Below, in pieces: positions 44,005 to 56,036 of a DNA stretch of 64,000 bases (positions are counted from its first letter, which is position 1; each line of letters starts with the position of its first letter). The stretch covers positions 1-64,000 of the forward strand of contig VCMS01000323.1 in NCBI GenBank assembly GCA_022539475.1. The letters are read 5' to 3'. The DNA comes from Gracilaria domingensis. Its lineage: Eukaryota > Rhodophyta > Florideophyceae > Gracilariales > Gracilariaceae. The notes beneath the pieces were generated by a model. That model was not told where the DNA came from, made no database searches, and saw only the letters and a program-made list of their open reading frames with translations. A program made the translations under genes and the position numbers.

Positions 44005-45530
44005 CCTATGGGCAAGATTGCAAGAGAATGCAATCGCTTGTCGCAGGTTGTGAATGTCTACCAGCAGAAATGGTTTTCATACCAGTATGGATGTAATTCT
44101 GACGCAGCAAGGTACGACGGTACCTGGGGGTAGTACAGGGTAGCGGGCTATCACCCACAGCAGTTCCCCCTTACCGGTAATCGCTGTGCACAAAGTACGG
44201 TAAATCATAATTGTGCTTTGTAGGTGAACTCAGGTCTCCAGAAGAACGGGGCTCTTCAGCCGTGGTCGAAGCGAAGCTACAGTTCATCCGGTATTGTCTT
44301 AAGCGAAGTGCTTCTGTTGCAAACTCTATTCGTCATAGAAGAAATCTAACGTTTTCACCGCAACGGGCCGCAAAGAAGAAGAAGAAGACGATGGGGCATT
44401 CATTTTACACAACCTCAGTTTCCTTTATGCGATTACCTCAGGAAGTTTGCACTTCTCTTTTCTGTCGCATTTCAGAGGAATCGTTGCGACATGATGCTAT
44501 TTCGGTGACGGATCTTCCTCCCCATCAACGGTAATCTCGAAGCGAGGAGAACTGATCTATCTTGTTGGGAGCAAAGGAGTTCGGTAGGTTGAACCTCTGC
44601 GCCCAGTGCCACTCGCCGCCGTACCTGGCACACAGCTGCTCTTCGCTATAGAGTCAGTCTCATTGTGTTACAGGAGAAGTGTCAAGGGAGGCGCGGAGAG
44701 TAGCGTTCCGCCGCACGGCGCTGCGGCGGAACGCTGCTCGACAGGATCCTCCTGTTTGCTTACATGTTCAGCGAGAGTGGACGTTTTCCTTGTTGCTATC
44801 GCGGCGGTGCAGGTGGAAGCTGCGTGCAAAATGGAAGCACGCGGTGTGAGCCGGGACATGGTGACGAGAGGGGATGGACTCAAAAACAAGGAATTTTACT
44901 ATTGTTTTAAATATTTTAATTTTTGAATAGACCAGAGCAAGATTCCCCTGAAAAGAACAGGAGTACAAGTTCCGTCGCAAGACGGTCATATTCCCGTCGA
45001 TTCTAAGGCAGTGAGACGCCGATATCTCGGCAACCAAGACAGCTAATGGTTTAGAATCGCGTCCAAGCAAAGAAAAGACCTTGTCCAACTCCTACACAAA
45101 AGATCTTACCAACTGAGGCAGCGGTCGCAAAAATACCGGCATCGAGATGTCCTACCCGAACAACTCAGTTTCCAAGCAATAGAAAAATGAAACTTCAGAA
45201 CAACCTTTTGAGCACCCTCATTCCTCATGAATGTCTCTCGACCGCTCACGATCTTCTCTCTTGCTACTTCATCCTCAGCACATTCTTCGACGATCACTCC
45301 CTTCTGCATTCACTGCACCATCCGCATGAACCTTTTACGCTTCCATGACGCCTTCAACCTTTCAAACAGTTGACGCCGACGAGGCGCAAGATTGAGCATA
45401 TGCGCAAACTCATCTACCGTCTCAAAGCACGCGCCCACAGCCCGCGTGAGTCTTCTTTCACCCTTCAAATTCGATGAGGGAGCTAACTCTATGCTGGTTA
45501 AACGAAAAGTACATGTAGCTCGCATTGGAA
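44005..45530. other. Intergenic region with GC hairpin
   Basis: No supported gene. A perfect hairpin with 14-bp arms and a 6-nt loop lies at 44702-44735 (arm AGCGTTCCGCCGCA). A short purine run GAAGAAGAAGAAGA is near 44376. The open frames on both strands at 44211-44926 and 45106-45657 lack recognisable features. Confidence 0.4.
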
Positions 45531-45663
45531 CTTGTCGTGACATGCTGCCATTCACACGCAAGATGCGTGGACTCGTTGCGCAGATGCCTTGGCATCCGGC
45601 GCCAAGCCATTTGCGGAACGAGTCCACGCATCTGTCATGTGGATGACAGCGTGTCACGACAGA
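45531..45663. repeat. Near-perfect 130-bp palindrome
   Basis: Arms at about 45531-45597 and 45600-45663 are reverse complements with scattered mismatches, sharing TGTCGTGACA, AGATGCGTGGACTCGTT and TTGGC blocks, with almost no loop. A transcript would form a long hairpin. It sits directly upstream of the decayed secreted-protein duplicate. Confidence 0.85.
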
Positions 45664-45689
45664 GCCAACGAAATAAGGTGCCGAAGCTC

Positions 45690-46120
45690 CGCTCGAGTTT
45701 CATCAGAAGGGTCCCGACGAAGCCTCATTCGCGTTGCGAGAGGGCGTGCACTCTTAGATACCCGTACAAACCGCCGTATTCGGAGTCAACAGCGCTGCTT
45801 CATGTGGAAAATACTCCTGTGAGCTGGAGGATCACACACAGAGCTCTTGTGCCTCCGCATGAAATATGTCCGAGGTCCTTGCAAGTGGTTCCGGACAACC
45901 GATTCTGTTTCAACCGGAATCATTCTTCCTTGTGCACGGCCATTTGGCACATGCTGCGGTTCATGTCCGCACGCTAAACCGACTCGTCCACCGCTTATGT
46001 CATGTTGTAGGGCGTGTGTTGCGCGTAGCGGCGTGGTGGCGTCGTAAACCAGGGGCCTGGAAAAGAGAGATAAAAGTTGCGTGTTTGAAGGACGAGTAGA
46101 AGGCTACGTGTAGCCTTCTA
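45690..46120 (+). pseudogene. Decayed duplicate of the secreted Cys-rich protein gene
   Basis: Fragments in several frames match 40150-40610: YPYKPPYSESTALLHVENTP, RITHRALVPPHEI, then GTCCGSCPHAKPTRPPLMSC. The signal peptide is missing, a block corresponding to about 40300-40380 is deleted, and the downstream non-coding CCAGGGGCCTGGAAAAGAGA is also shared. So this was a DNA-level duplication rather than a retrocopy limited to the coding region. A small hairpin (46097-46120, 10-bp arms TAGAAGGCTA) follows. Confidence 0.75.
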
Positions 46121-48348
46121 CCCTTGGGCCGAAGTGCCGGGGGTGACAACAGAGCTCTCAGTCCTTCGTAAAGGGACTCATCTCCATCCGATGGTCCATC
46201 GGTGCTCTGATCCACGCCGAAGTTATCGCGGCTACCAACGGTAGATTTCTACTGCACCAGGTGCATCTCTGATCAATTCAAGTACAGGTATTCCTGAACC
46301 AAAACAATTTGAGCCAGTTCATGGTTTGACGGTCAAACTTTGACATTAACCCTTTTGGGACTGAACGCTTAAGTCTAGGAACCTTGGAAACTGCAGAGGC
46401 CGCAGAAATGCTGTGATTGGTCAAAAGGGGCGGATGCGACCGTCGCAAAGATAGGTAAAGAAGATATGCCCTTCGAACAGGCAACGATAAATTAAACCAC
46501 AAATGAAAAGGGTTCCAACTTCTGCCTTCAAGCGTGACCGTGACAGATTTTTTCAGACACATTTTAAATTTCTTTACAACCAAACACAGCTACTTTTATT
46601 AAAATTATGCATAACAAATCAATAAGCTAAGCTTAATCGAAGTATTATCGATTGCATTTTTCATCTTCTCTACAACAACAATATTCTCCTAAACACTATC
46701 AAGATGTCTTTCATTACATTAACGTCCCTTCTTTGTAGCTCTAATTTTTTTGTAGGTCATTTCTAAATCTACATTTTTAGGAAGATATTATAAAGAGTTT
46801 TTTATCAGTATTATATTGCATGTAAACCAATAGGTGCTTTTATCCTATGCAATCAGTATGCAACATTCACTTAACTACAAAAGCGCCTAAATTCAGTCCA
46901 TATTGTATCACATCAAGTGCATGTTTCGAAACGATTTTTCTGTGCTCTCTGTAGCCCATAAAAGCATTTTTGCGGCCATGGTTAACCAATTACAAGATTT
47001 GGCGGCCTTGAAGCCGCAAGCGGCCTCTCGTGGCTAATAATGTAAGAGTCACAGCCTTTGTCATCCAATAGATTTTTTGCCGCCCCTACAGTTTCTATGG
47101 TAGGTGATCTTTGCGGCCTTCTCCGTCCAATAGGATTGTATCTGCGGTCGCTACACGTTTCCGATATGCTTCTCGATGGCTTTCGTATATTGCTGTTAAA
47201 GTTCTCCACCATTCAGATTATCATTGGCTGGACTCATGTGTCTCAATCTAATCAACCATTTCCAAACAGAAACTCAGGAACGTGGTATAATCATAATATA
47301 GTCTTAGAGTACGAACATGGTCCTCAGCAATCTCCAACTGATTGCTTTGAATCCACGTTTTCTCTCCTTAATTTTCTTCGAAACACTTTATGTAGACACC
47401 TGTTATACTTTGATGCCCTATACATGACTTGGATGATGATGCTTATCATTTACATTTTGCGAAGAGTACAATGGTCAATCCAAGAATGTGGCATAGCATG
47501 TAATCTCATCATGTTCTGACATGATGTTACACATTGAACGTAATCCTTCTTTCCGTACTATTAAAGGCATATAAGACATATATTTCTTAAGTTTCAAAAG
47601 AAATGAAACAAAATATAGACGACTTTATTTTCTATGTCTTATGGGCACCCTACTAAGATAATAGTAAGGAATGATTTGGGTTAAATTCAAAAAGCAGAGT
47701 CAAATTCAGAAAGCACTCACCTAATATCTTTTAGCATATGGAAATACGTTAGCCAAAAATATGTTCTCATTGAAACCTGAAAGTCATCTCTTTATGATCA
47801 TATGGTCATAGAACGATGACAGAAAGAGAATTATTTGGTCTAATCTTATAAAAAAAAGTTTGTTTATTGGTCTCGTTTGTGGTGTATTTATGTGATATAA
47901 TCTCACCGAATTGTTTGGGAAATTCCATATGCTAGGCATGCATATTCGCCGTTCTGAAAAGTGAAGAAACCAATGTTGTATTGGATATTGTCGTATATTT
48001 TCACCTTTGAAGCCTACTATACTCATGCTTGGCCTTTCAAAGGTTTTGAAACGGCCGTTAGCAGTATCAATTAAATGCAGAACTTCACGAAAGGAACCAT
48101 CTGTATCTGTATGAACAGTTCTGGTGAACTTATGTTCTCAACGACATGTTTCCAAACGTGAAACAGCTTATGCAAATTGTTCAAATTGGTGTAGAAACAC
48201 TCCTTCTTCAAGATGATCGACACCTAGAAAGTAATGCCTGAGACATGTATGTCTCGCAAAAGCAGTGAAGTGAACTATGTACAATGAGATGGTTTTTCTA
48301 GGTCGTCATCGAAGAAGAAGAAAGCGGACGTGTCCTCCGCACTACTAG
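46121..48348. other. AT-rich island, no recognised gene
   Basis: The base composition falls clearly below that of the neighbours between about 46550 and 48250. The longest frame (47058-47519, plus) and a minus frame at 47784-48026 (HFSERRICMPSIWNFPNNSV) have partly protein-like stretches. More minus-strand protein-like text is broken by stops near 48060-48230 (KLFHVWKHVVEN). I suspect an old, unrecognised transposase on the minus strand but cannot name it. Confidence 0.35.
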
Positions 48349-49207
48349 TGTGGTGCAAACCTGGTGACGGGAAAACAACAGCCGCGTCGCGGAAGGGCAC
48401 CGACAGGGGCGTTCGAACCCTGCTCCCTACAGGGGTAGGCGAAGTGACAGAACCCTCCGATAGGGCCAACACGAGTTGGGTGTAAATCCGGGTGACCCCG
48501 ATCTGGGCGTGCAGTCGGAGGTAAAGGGGGTAGAATCGGCGTAGGTATCCGGATGGTTCCGGCGAGCCACAGCGAGTGGAGATATCCGGCCTAACGGTAT
48601 GGCCCGACAAAAGATTAGCCAGCGAGCCGCACTGCGGAGCACTGATTCGAGATAACGAGAATAAGTCCCGACACTAATGAGCCAAACCTGTATGACAGGG
48701 CAGAGTATCGAAGAGCCGTAAGACGGAAGTAAAAACAATAGAATAGATAGTAAAGGTGCCGTGACGACGGATTAGTACTCCTCAGAGATGGAGGTTGGTT
48801 GATCAGCCCGGAATTGCGGCGGTATTCCCCAGGATGGGGCTTGTGACCGTGCGCAAGCGGCAAGAAGATCAGAGCCAAAGGCCTCGTTGAGGTTTACCTC
48901 CCGTACAGTGGGGGCAAGTGCCGCCACTTATATACGGCACTTGAAAATATCAATTAAAATATCTAACTATCCGGCGCTGCCGGCCAATACACTACAGGTG
49001 TGCCCCCGTGGCAGGCTTGCCACGGCGCTCGCGCGATCGGGCCAACTTGGCTCACGTGTGCAGAAATACTACCCTTCCTAGGCATACCCCAAAATAGGGG
49101 CACTACCCCAGTAGCCTCTCATAACCTGAGGTGTCGAAGCCGGTAACGGATCAACAAACTATGAGAAGCACTTCGGTGCATCCCCACAAAGGGCGTTTTG
49201 CTCTACA
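48349..49207 (-). mobile_element. Solo LTR (TGTAGAGCAAAAC family), minus orientation, with TSD
   Basis: On the minus strand it starts TGTAGAGCAAAACGCC at 49207 and ends TTTGCACCACA at 48349, 859 bp. It is flanked by the exact 5-bp repeat ACTAG (48344-48348 and 49208-49212). It aligns with 8659-9511 along its whole length at about 75-80 percent by eye, so the two insertions are independent and not recent. Confidence 0.85.
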
Positions 49208-50758
49208 ACTAGAGCTCATTTCATTTCTTTAAATAACAGTAGCTTGTTCTGCTTTGCTTCGCTAGGCAGCTATGCAATGCAGATACTGAGCACATTTTTT
49301 TATTGCAATTTTTTGAAGCATGAATGTAGCAGGTTGGGAATGTTGTAGAATGCTTCACGTGCGCACTAGCAAAGTAGCGCCTTCTTTGGGCACAGATTGC
49401 TTCTGAGGCAACATGAGAACAATAAAAGTGTTCAGCGCGAGAACTAGTTACTTGTACTCACGAGTTCTGTGCTCAGTACTGAAGAGAAACACATGCAGTC
49501 ATAGTTTTGGCTTATTTCAGTCGCCAAGTTCGGCATTATGGTAAGTGCACAGGATGCTGTTTGTCTGAGATATAAAACTTCCATAACGGTCACATAATAG
49601 AAACGTTATCACATGACTGATGAAATGGATCAAGGAGTTGACGACCTATTTCAGGTTCTACAAGATTGTCATGATTAATTGCAATCAATGTATTCTGGTT
49701 AGAATCCGGATTAGAATAACTTTCTGTTGCCATGTTACTTTGAATGAATGAATTATATCACAAAGTATATACATCTTAGTACATCGGGATAGGTTTGAAA
49801 TTTCCAGCACTGCTTACTGTAGACATTTTTGTGTCTCATCTATGAATCAGAGATATCGATGATATGTAACAAGTATATGCCTAATATTCACCCATACGTA
49901 GCCTCCAAAGCATTATAATCCGTGGACCAGAAGTAACAGAATGGTTGTGGAATCATTTGAAATCGAACCCTACAACACAAATGTTGTTTCGGCAGTTTGA
50001 ACATAACATTCTTGTCACTTGCCACTATCTCAAAAGTGGACTCTTGAGTTATTGTCATCTTCGCTTTGGATAAACTCACACTACCCGTAGTGAAGCTATC
50101 ACCAGTACGGTGTTAACCCACCTTCTTAATGGGACATTGTGAATCAGTAGCGAATACAGTTCATAGTGAAGTATGTTGTGTCCAAGTGCACTTGTAGTGC
50201 GTTGTACTACAGGAGGCAGTTTAGCATCTGCGAACGGCAAGTCATGCATGCTACTATTACGTCAGCACGCTTTAAAGCTTTATTACACGCTTTATTCTAC
50301 GATATGAGTCTCACGTTCACCATGAGTATGCACTATGAGCTATATCGCTCTATAACGGATGCCACCATGTTCCACTGACCGCAAAGGACTCCTTTCTGTT
50401 CGAATTAGAATATTCCATTTCGAACTGAATTCACTACCTTTAGAATGTTACTATGAGCAAAAGACCATATAATGCAGGAGCGTTTTGGTGACCACTTGTA
50501 GTCAGCACCTGAAAGTCATGAAATCAGGCTAATTTAGCCATATTCGACAGTGTAGTAGTCATTAGTAGTCATCAAGGAAGAATTGGTGAGTTTAGAAGAT
50601 TATTCACTCTGTACATGAGAGTCGCTGCTCTCAGATCTTGCTTGAGATCTTACTAGCGCTGCTGCACGACTCATCCAAGAATCGTCTAGTTCGACGGCCT
50701 CTCGTACTGAAGCTCTGCCTTTAACGCTCACCCATGATAGTGAACTAAGAGTACCTTG
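49208..50758. other. Intergenic region without gene
   Basis: AT-rich sequence with only short frames on both strands. I see no repeat in common with the equivalent side of transposon copy A, where only about 120 bp separate the element from the solo LTR. Confidence 0.4.
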
Positions 50759-50791
50759 CGTCTGTCTCTTGCAGATGCTAGTTTTTGGCGA

Positions 50792-50891
50792 GGGTCGTCC
50801 AGAAATTGGCAAGGGTCGTCCAGTAAATTTTTTGAAAAAATATCGAGATCAATTATTTCAAAATTTGCAGATAATTGCTTGGGTCGTCCAG
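50792..50891. repeat. Subterminal repeats GGGTCGTCCAG (copy B)
   Basis: Three exact 11-mers start at 50792, 50813 and 50881, all in one orientation and with the same spacing as in copy A. They are candidate transposase-binding sites. Confidence 0.65.
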
Positions 50892-51190
50892 AATCTCTGT
50901 GGAGTAAATACTGGGGGGTTTTCCACTCGTGCTAGTTCTTTAGTCGAGGGCTACCTGAACCGTATTTCGCGAAGTCTAGGTTCAGTTTCCATTGAGGTGC
51001 ACATTACACGATACCTTCTGCGGAATGATACCCTGCAACGCATGGAATACTAGTGCTAGTACAGATGATCCCCATTATGAAATCATACCGTTTTATTCGT
51101 ATCTATTCTTCTATCGACCGCTTTTGCTAACCACTACTTCGCTATATTACAGGTACCATTTCCCCATAATGGAGCGGGTGTAGGCGCAAT

Positions 51191-51342
51191 CTGCGGCAGA
51201 TGCCGCAGACTGCACCTTCACCATAGTGCTGGATCGGTAGAACACATACGCACTCCGAGAGGATGAGGCGCGAAGCGCCTCATCCTCTCCGTTCCTCATG
51301 TAGGGAACCATGCCCAGATGCATGGTTCCCTACTTGAGGAAC
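51191..51342. repeat. Three consecutive palindromes (copy B)
   Basis: The palindromes span 51191-51208, 51257-51289 (15-bp perfect arms) and 51291-51342. Loop bases of the middle one differ from copy A (GAA versus TTC), as expected if this stem has simply inverted. Confidence 0.85.
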
Positions 51343-51728
51343 CTGCACCTGCAACTCGTGAGCTACGTCCGCATCAAAAGTCATTTACCTGTATACGCAA
51401 GCAGAAAGTATCCATAAGTTAGTCAATGATCCGTTAGATACATTTGAAATGCGATGGAACGTACCATTGATAAAACGAAACAGAAACGTTGCGCTAGAAA
51501 AGTCGAGGGACCTGGTAACTCGCATACGGAAGAAGAAGCAGGAAAGGGATCGGTTAGATTACCAGCCGACCATATCATCGTAAACCGCGAAAGGTGTCGA
51601 AGCGAGAACTCACAACCAAGGACACCGAGAATGCCCATGCAGCAAACATACCGCAAGACGCGATAAACGAGAATCTAGCCTATATCCCAAACAAGTACCA
51701 GAATCGCCTATCCCGAACAGTCAGACAG

Positions 51729-51802
51729 TAAAACGACCAATTTCATTTTGTCTCTCAAGATCGATGATGGATCTGGAGAGATGAAATAAAATTGGTCGTT
51801 TA
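51729..51802. repeat. Hairpin at the junction of a segmental duplication in copy B
   Basis: Arms (about 51729-51755 and 51776-51802, containing AAACGACCAATTTCAT and its complement) pair almost perfectly around a GATCGATGATGGATC core. The structure is absent from copy A and lies exactly where the duplicated coding-like segment begins again. Confidence 0.7.
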
Positions 51803-52856
51803 CCTGTATACGCAAGCAGAAAGTATCCATAGGTTAGTCAATGCTCCGTTGGAAACATTTGAATTGCGATGGAACGTACCATTGATAAAGCAAAACAGAA
51901 ACGTTGCGCTAGAAAAGTCGAGGGACCTAGTAACTCGCAAAAGGAAGAAGAAGAAGGAAAGTGATCGGTTAGATTACCAGCCCACCATTCATCGTAAAAC
52001 GCGAAAGGTCTCGAAGCAAGAACTCACAAGCAACGACACCGAGAATGCCCATGCAGCAAACATACCGCAAGATGCGATAAACGAGACAGAAACCTATGTC
52101 TCAACCAAGTACCAGAATCGCCTATCCCGAACAGGCAGAGCTAGAGCCTATGGCGCAACGAAATGAACTATTGGTCGCGTACTTACAGTCGTCGGTTTGG
52201 GTTACCGGGTTCCCGTTTTCACCCTTCAACTCGTTCTATATCTTGAACAAATAGAAGAAGTTGAGGGTGATTAGCTTATTTCCTGCCGTTTCCATGTCGC
52301 AGAGCGCGAAGAAACGCGGTGAGGATTGGTTAGTTTAGAGCAAAGATACGTGGAAGGATATGGGAGAACGTACGAAAAGACTGCACGGAATACATCCCTG
52401 AGATACGGATGACTCCGTCCTACTTTCTTCCGCCCTCTACTTTATGGAGCCTCCATAAAGTGGAGGGCGGGAAAAAGTACGACGGAGCGGAGTATAACGC
52501 GATGATATCGATGGCATGGCTCACGACGGTAACGGAAGTTCGGACGTCGGAGGCGCGGCGGCGGCGGCGAAGGGAAGAGATTTATTTTTCTGTGCGAGAT
52601 TGGACAAGTGTACAGCGTACAACGTTGGGAAACCACAGGTTTATAACTAGTGGTAGATAATACGAGAAGTACACCCTTGTGTTGAGGTCGACGTGTACCT
52701 ACGTTCCTTTTTGAACGAAAGCACGTGATTTAAACTCAAAATATATTCTCCGTTCTGAGCAACACGTCGATATTGACTGTCGCTCGACCTCCTTCTCCCT
52801 TCGGACGCCCTTCCCTTGCAGTCTTTGTCGTCGTTTCTCGTTCAGTTCTTCTTCCC

Positions 52857-55800
52857 ATGGTCTACTACTGTACACATAAGAAGCGTGGGTGCCCCTTCGT
52901 TACTCGCCGAGGAGTCTTATCCCTTCAACAGCATGTCAACCATTGCCCGTTTCGTCTGAAAGCAGCGCTGGAAGACGACAATAGCCGGCCCATTCGGAGA
53001 AGCAAGCGTCTCAAGCTTTCCGCACCCGCGCCCGCATCTTCCGAAACGGTCACTGCCCCTTGTCGCCTTCCCGAGCCTCCAGTGTCCGAGGACATCGTCG
53101 ACCCCACTCCGTGCGCCCCTCCCATTCCGGACACTTTGCATTGTGTTTCTCCTTCCCCGGCTCCCGCGTCATTAGAGCGAGAACACGGAAGCAGTTCCCG
53201 CCCAGTGCCTTCTGAGGAGGCCCTCGGTGATTTGCATATGGATTATCTCACGGTTTGTCTGGCTTCAGTAGCTTCCAACCTTGGTCATCGTGAGGCGGAC
53301 GAGCTAATTGGGCTACTTCGGGACCCGCGATTCTCGCAAAAGCGATTCAACGAGACCATAACAAGTTCCAAGCGCTGTACAGAACTGAAGAAGGCCATTT
53401 TCGAACGATACGCCTCAAAGGACGGTTTCAATCGCAGAACTGTCTCGCCAGAAGGATGTAAGTTCAGCGCCACCCTCTACACGAGAGACCCCGTTCAGAC
53501 ACTTGTGAAACAGCTCCAGTTGGCTAACAACGAAAACACATTCTTCCACCCTATACCTCAGACCCACTCCACGAAAATATCTCACCCCATGTCCGGCTCT
53601 CTCGCAAGAGACGCCACCTCAAAACTTAAGGAAATGGTCATGGGCTCTTTGGATAGTAGAATAGTGTGGTACTCCCAAGAAATAAGTTACAGTGAATCTT
53701 TCGTAGGTCTTCTGCAGGTATACACCGATAAGTCTTCAACAACTCTAAAGCAAACATCGGTTACCGCCTATCCTCTTCACCTCATATTTCTCAACTTCTC
53801 CGACCAGCTTCGCCGTAAGTGTATCCGTGATGACCTCACAGTAGTGGCATACTTCCCTACCACACTGATCGAGGTTTCCGCATCTGAAGCAGACGCAATG
53901 CCATTTGTTTCTAGCAAGTCTCTACGCGAGTCCAGGATGCAAATCCTTCAAGAATCTCTTCGTCAAGTCCTGGAGCCCATTCTAAATCTCACGCAGAAAG
54001 GTTTTCAGTTCATCGGCGAAGACAAACTAAGTCGAGTGTGCCATCCTCTGCTTGCAAGTTATTGTGCGGATATTCCTGAGGCTAAGGACATTCTGTCTAT
54101 TCTTCATGGCACCAAAACGGAAAGCCCGTGTCATAGATGCAAAGCCCCTCGCTCATCTTTATGCAGTCCTATTCCCACCTCATTCAACGGACGTTCTCAA
54201 AAGCACACGAAAAGCATCCGAAAGACATACACAGCTATCTTGCAACATGCACAAAAAGACGAGGCGGAAAGACGTCCACGTCGTGCGAGGGAGAGGAGAT
54301 CTCAAGCGGATACTCTGATGCGTTCAAATTCCATATCTCTCATTCCTTCGTTCCTCGAAACTTCCGTAAGCCTTGGAATGATCCCGGGATTGTCTCCATA
54401 CAGTCTGTTCTCATTCGAACCATTACAAAACTTGCATCTCGGCATCTCAAAGTTGATAAAAACGGCCACAATCGAGAGACTGCAGTCAGACACCCTGTGC
54501 ACCACATTAGGAACATCTGCATCGCGTTCATTTCGAACGATACGCACCCAACTCCTCAACCATGCAAACGCAATTCTAGCTGCCATAGAACGCGATTCTC
54601 CTGCCAAAGGTTTACATATCGATTTCTCCACGCAGGAGAAAGGCAAATCTTTGAATGGTATCTTCACGAAAGACGGTCTCCGTGGAATGCTGGAGGCCAA
54701 AAACTACAAAGCACTTGACATGGTCTTTCCCTTCATAGGAGCATTCTTTGACATATGCTGTGGAGAACAGGACGTTGCCCCAATCACAACCGTTTTCTCT
54801 CAGTATTCGGACTTGCTCTCGACCTTATTCAGATACAATCGTGACCCGTATTGGACTGAAAGCTCTCTCCTGTGTCTTAGTTCGGAGATTGAAGCCTTCA
54901 AGCGTTCCGCAACAAAGACTCTGGCGGATTTTCATCCCTCCAGACTGGGAACTCTGAAGTTTCATCTTCTCGATCATCTCGTGGACGATATTCGCCGTCT
55001 GGGAAGTATCAAGTATTACGACGCAGGCATATACGAACATGCACACCTGCTATTTAAAAGACACTACAAAAAGACGTCCAGAAGAACAGCAACGGCTGTG
55101 GAGGAGACTATTCGCTCCATTGAGCACGGACATGTTAGAAAGCAATGGAATGGCAATACTCCTTACCAGCGTAATCCAGGTTTACCAGGAACTTCCACAC
55201 AGCTTCCTCGGTTTGCAATGAGAGGGCGTTCTTTCACTTTACGAGCTCTTCAACATTGTGTTTCAAGTATGTCCAGTTCAAAAACATGGACTGCTGTTAG
55301 AGAAATGTTCTCAAGTACGGACACAAGGTCGATTCTTGATCAAATTGGTCAACAGGCCCTTCCTCCTTTCCTCAGTCTCGTGAAAGAAACACTGGATGAG
55401 CACTCTATTACATACTTCCCAGAAAAGACAAGGATAACTCTGGTGAATTCGGCCGTCGTGAAAGGCGGTTTCGTTCCGACTCTTGAACACTTCGATTCGT
55501 CTTCTAAGGCACTTAAGCTGGGACGACCCAAATACCCCATCATCCAACGTGTCTTCGCTTCTCCAGCATTTGGTCCCAGTAGAAAGCCAAAGTTTTCCAC
55601 TGTATTGGTAAGCGGAGAAGATTCAGAGACTTGGGTTGCCCAGGTAGTCGCTCTGATTCGAATATCTCTCCTTGATTCTGCACTTACCGCACCAGAGGTG
55701 GCATTCGTCCGGTATTTCGAGGTTTTACCCCCCGCAACAAACATCGACCACATATTGAAATGCATATCTTTACGGTGGGCTACAAACGATGAAAAGAACC

Positions 55801-56036
55801 AACTCTTCCGTTCCCTCGTCATTCCAAAGCGGAGACTATCGTAGAGTTAACTCCTTGGTACGGGATGGTTCCGGCTTCTGCACTACAGGGAACTGTCCAT
55901 GTTGTTCGATCAAACTACCCTGCTCCACCTTTTTGTCCTCCACTTCAATGGTTCCAACACCGATTCTACATCAATCGATTCTATCATGATTCAGATGAAG
56001 GACCAACTGAGCACGTTGATCTTGTACAGCCTTAAA
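52857..56036 (+). pseudogene. Plavaka/CACTA-like DDE transposase, copy B, late frameshift
   Basis: One frame runs from 52857 to 55844 (995 codons from the ATG of MVYYCTHKKRGCPF), longer than in copy A because the two-base deletion near 4955 of A is not present. A one-base deletion near 55802 diverts the last part, so the C-terminal 90 residues present in A are lost; the original stop is still visible at about 56034-56036. Domain order: zinc-finger-like N-terminus, Pro-rich linker, YPLHLIFLNFSDQLRRK core block at about residue 300, CHRCKAPR near 420, LQNLHLGISKLIK near 515, and FHLLDHLVDDIRRLG near 690. Compared with A only a few residues differ (for example Q for H and L for I). Function: cut-and-paste transposition, inferred from family layout. 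Confidence 0.6.

Larger units (their letters stand above)
50759..52856. mobile_element. Terminal non-coding region of the large transposon, copy B
   Basis: This mirrors 6389-8537. From the end inward: CGTCTGTCTCTTGCAGATG at the boundary, three GGGTCGTCCAG repeats (50792, 50813, 50881), palindromes (51191-51342), a duplicated coding-like segment (about 51380-51570 and 51790-51990), a 27-bp-arm hairpin (51729-51802) between those duplicates, a shortened minisatellite and the fold-back at 52411-52492. The left border is sharp against copy A. Confidence 0.75.

Noticed and set aside
47058-47519. 153-codon plus-strand frame as a membrane protein
   Set aside because: It is hydrophobic mainly because of AT-rich composition, and the minus strand looks equally protein-like in places.
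48400-48430. TTCGAAC motif resembling a tRNA T-loop
   Set aside because: It lies inside the solo LTR and is not kept in the related LTR at 8659; no cloverleaf forms around it.
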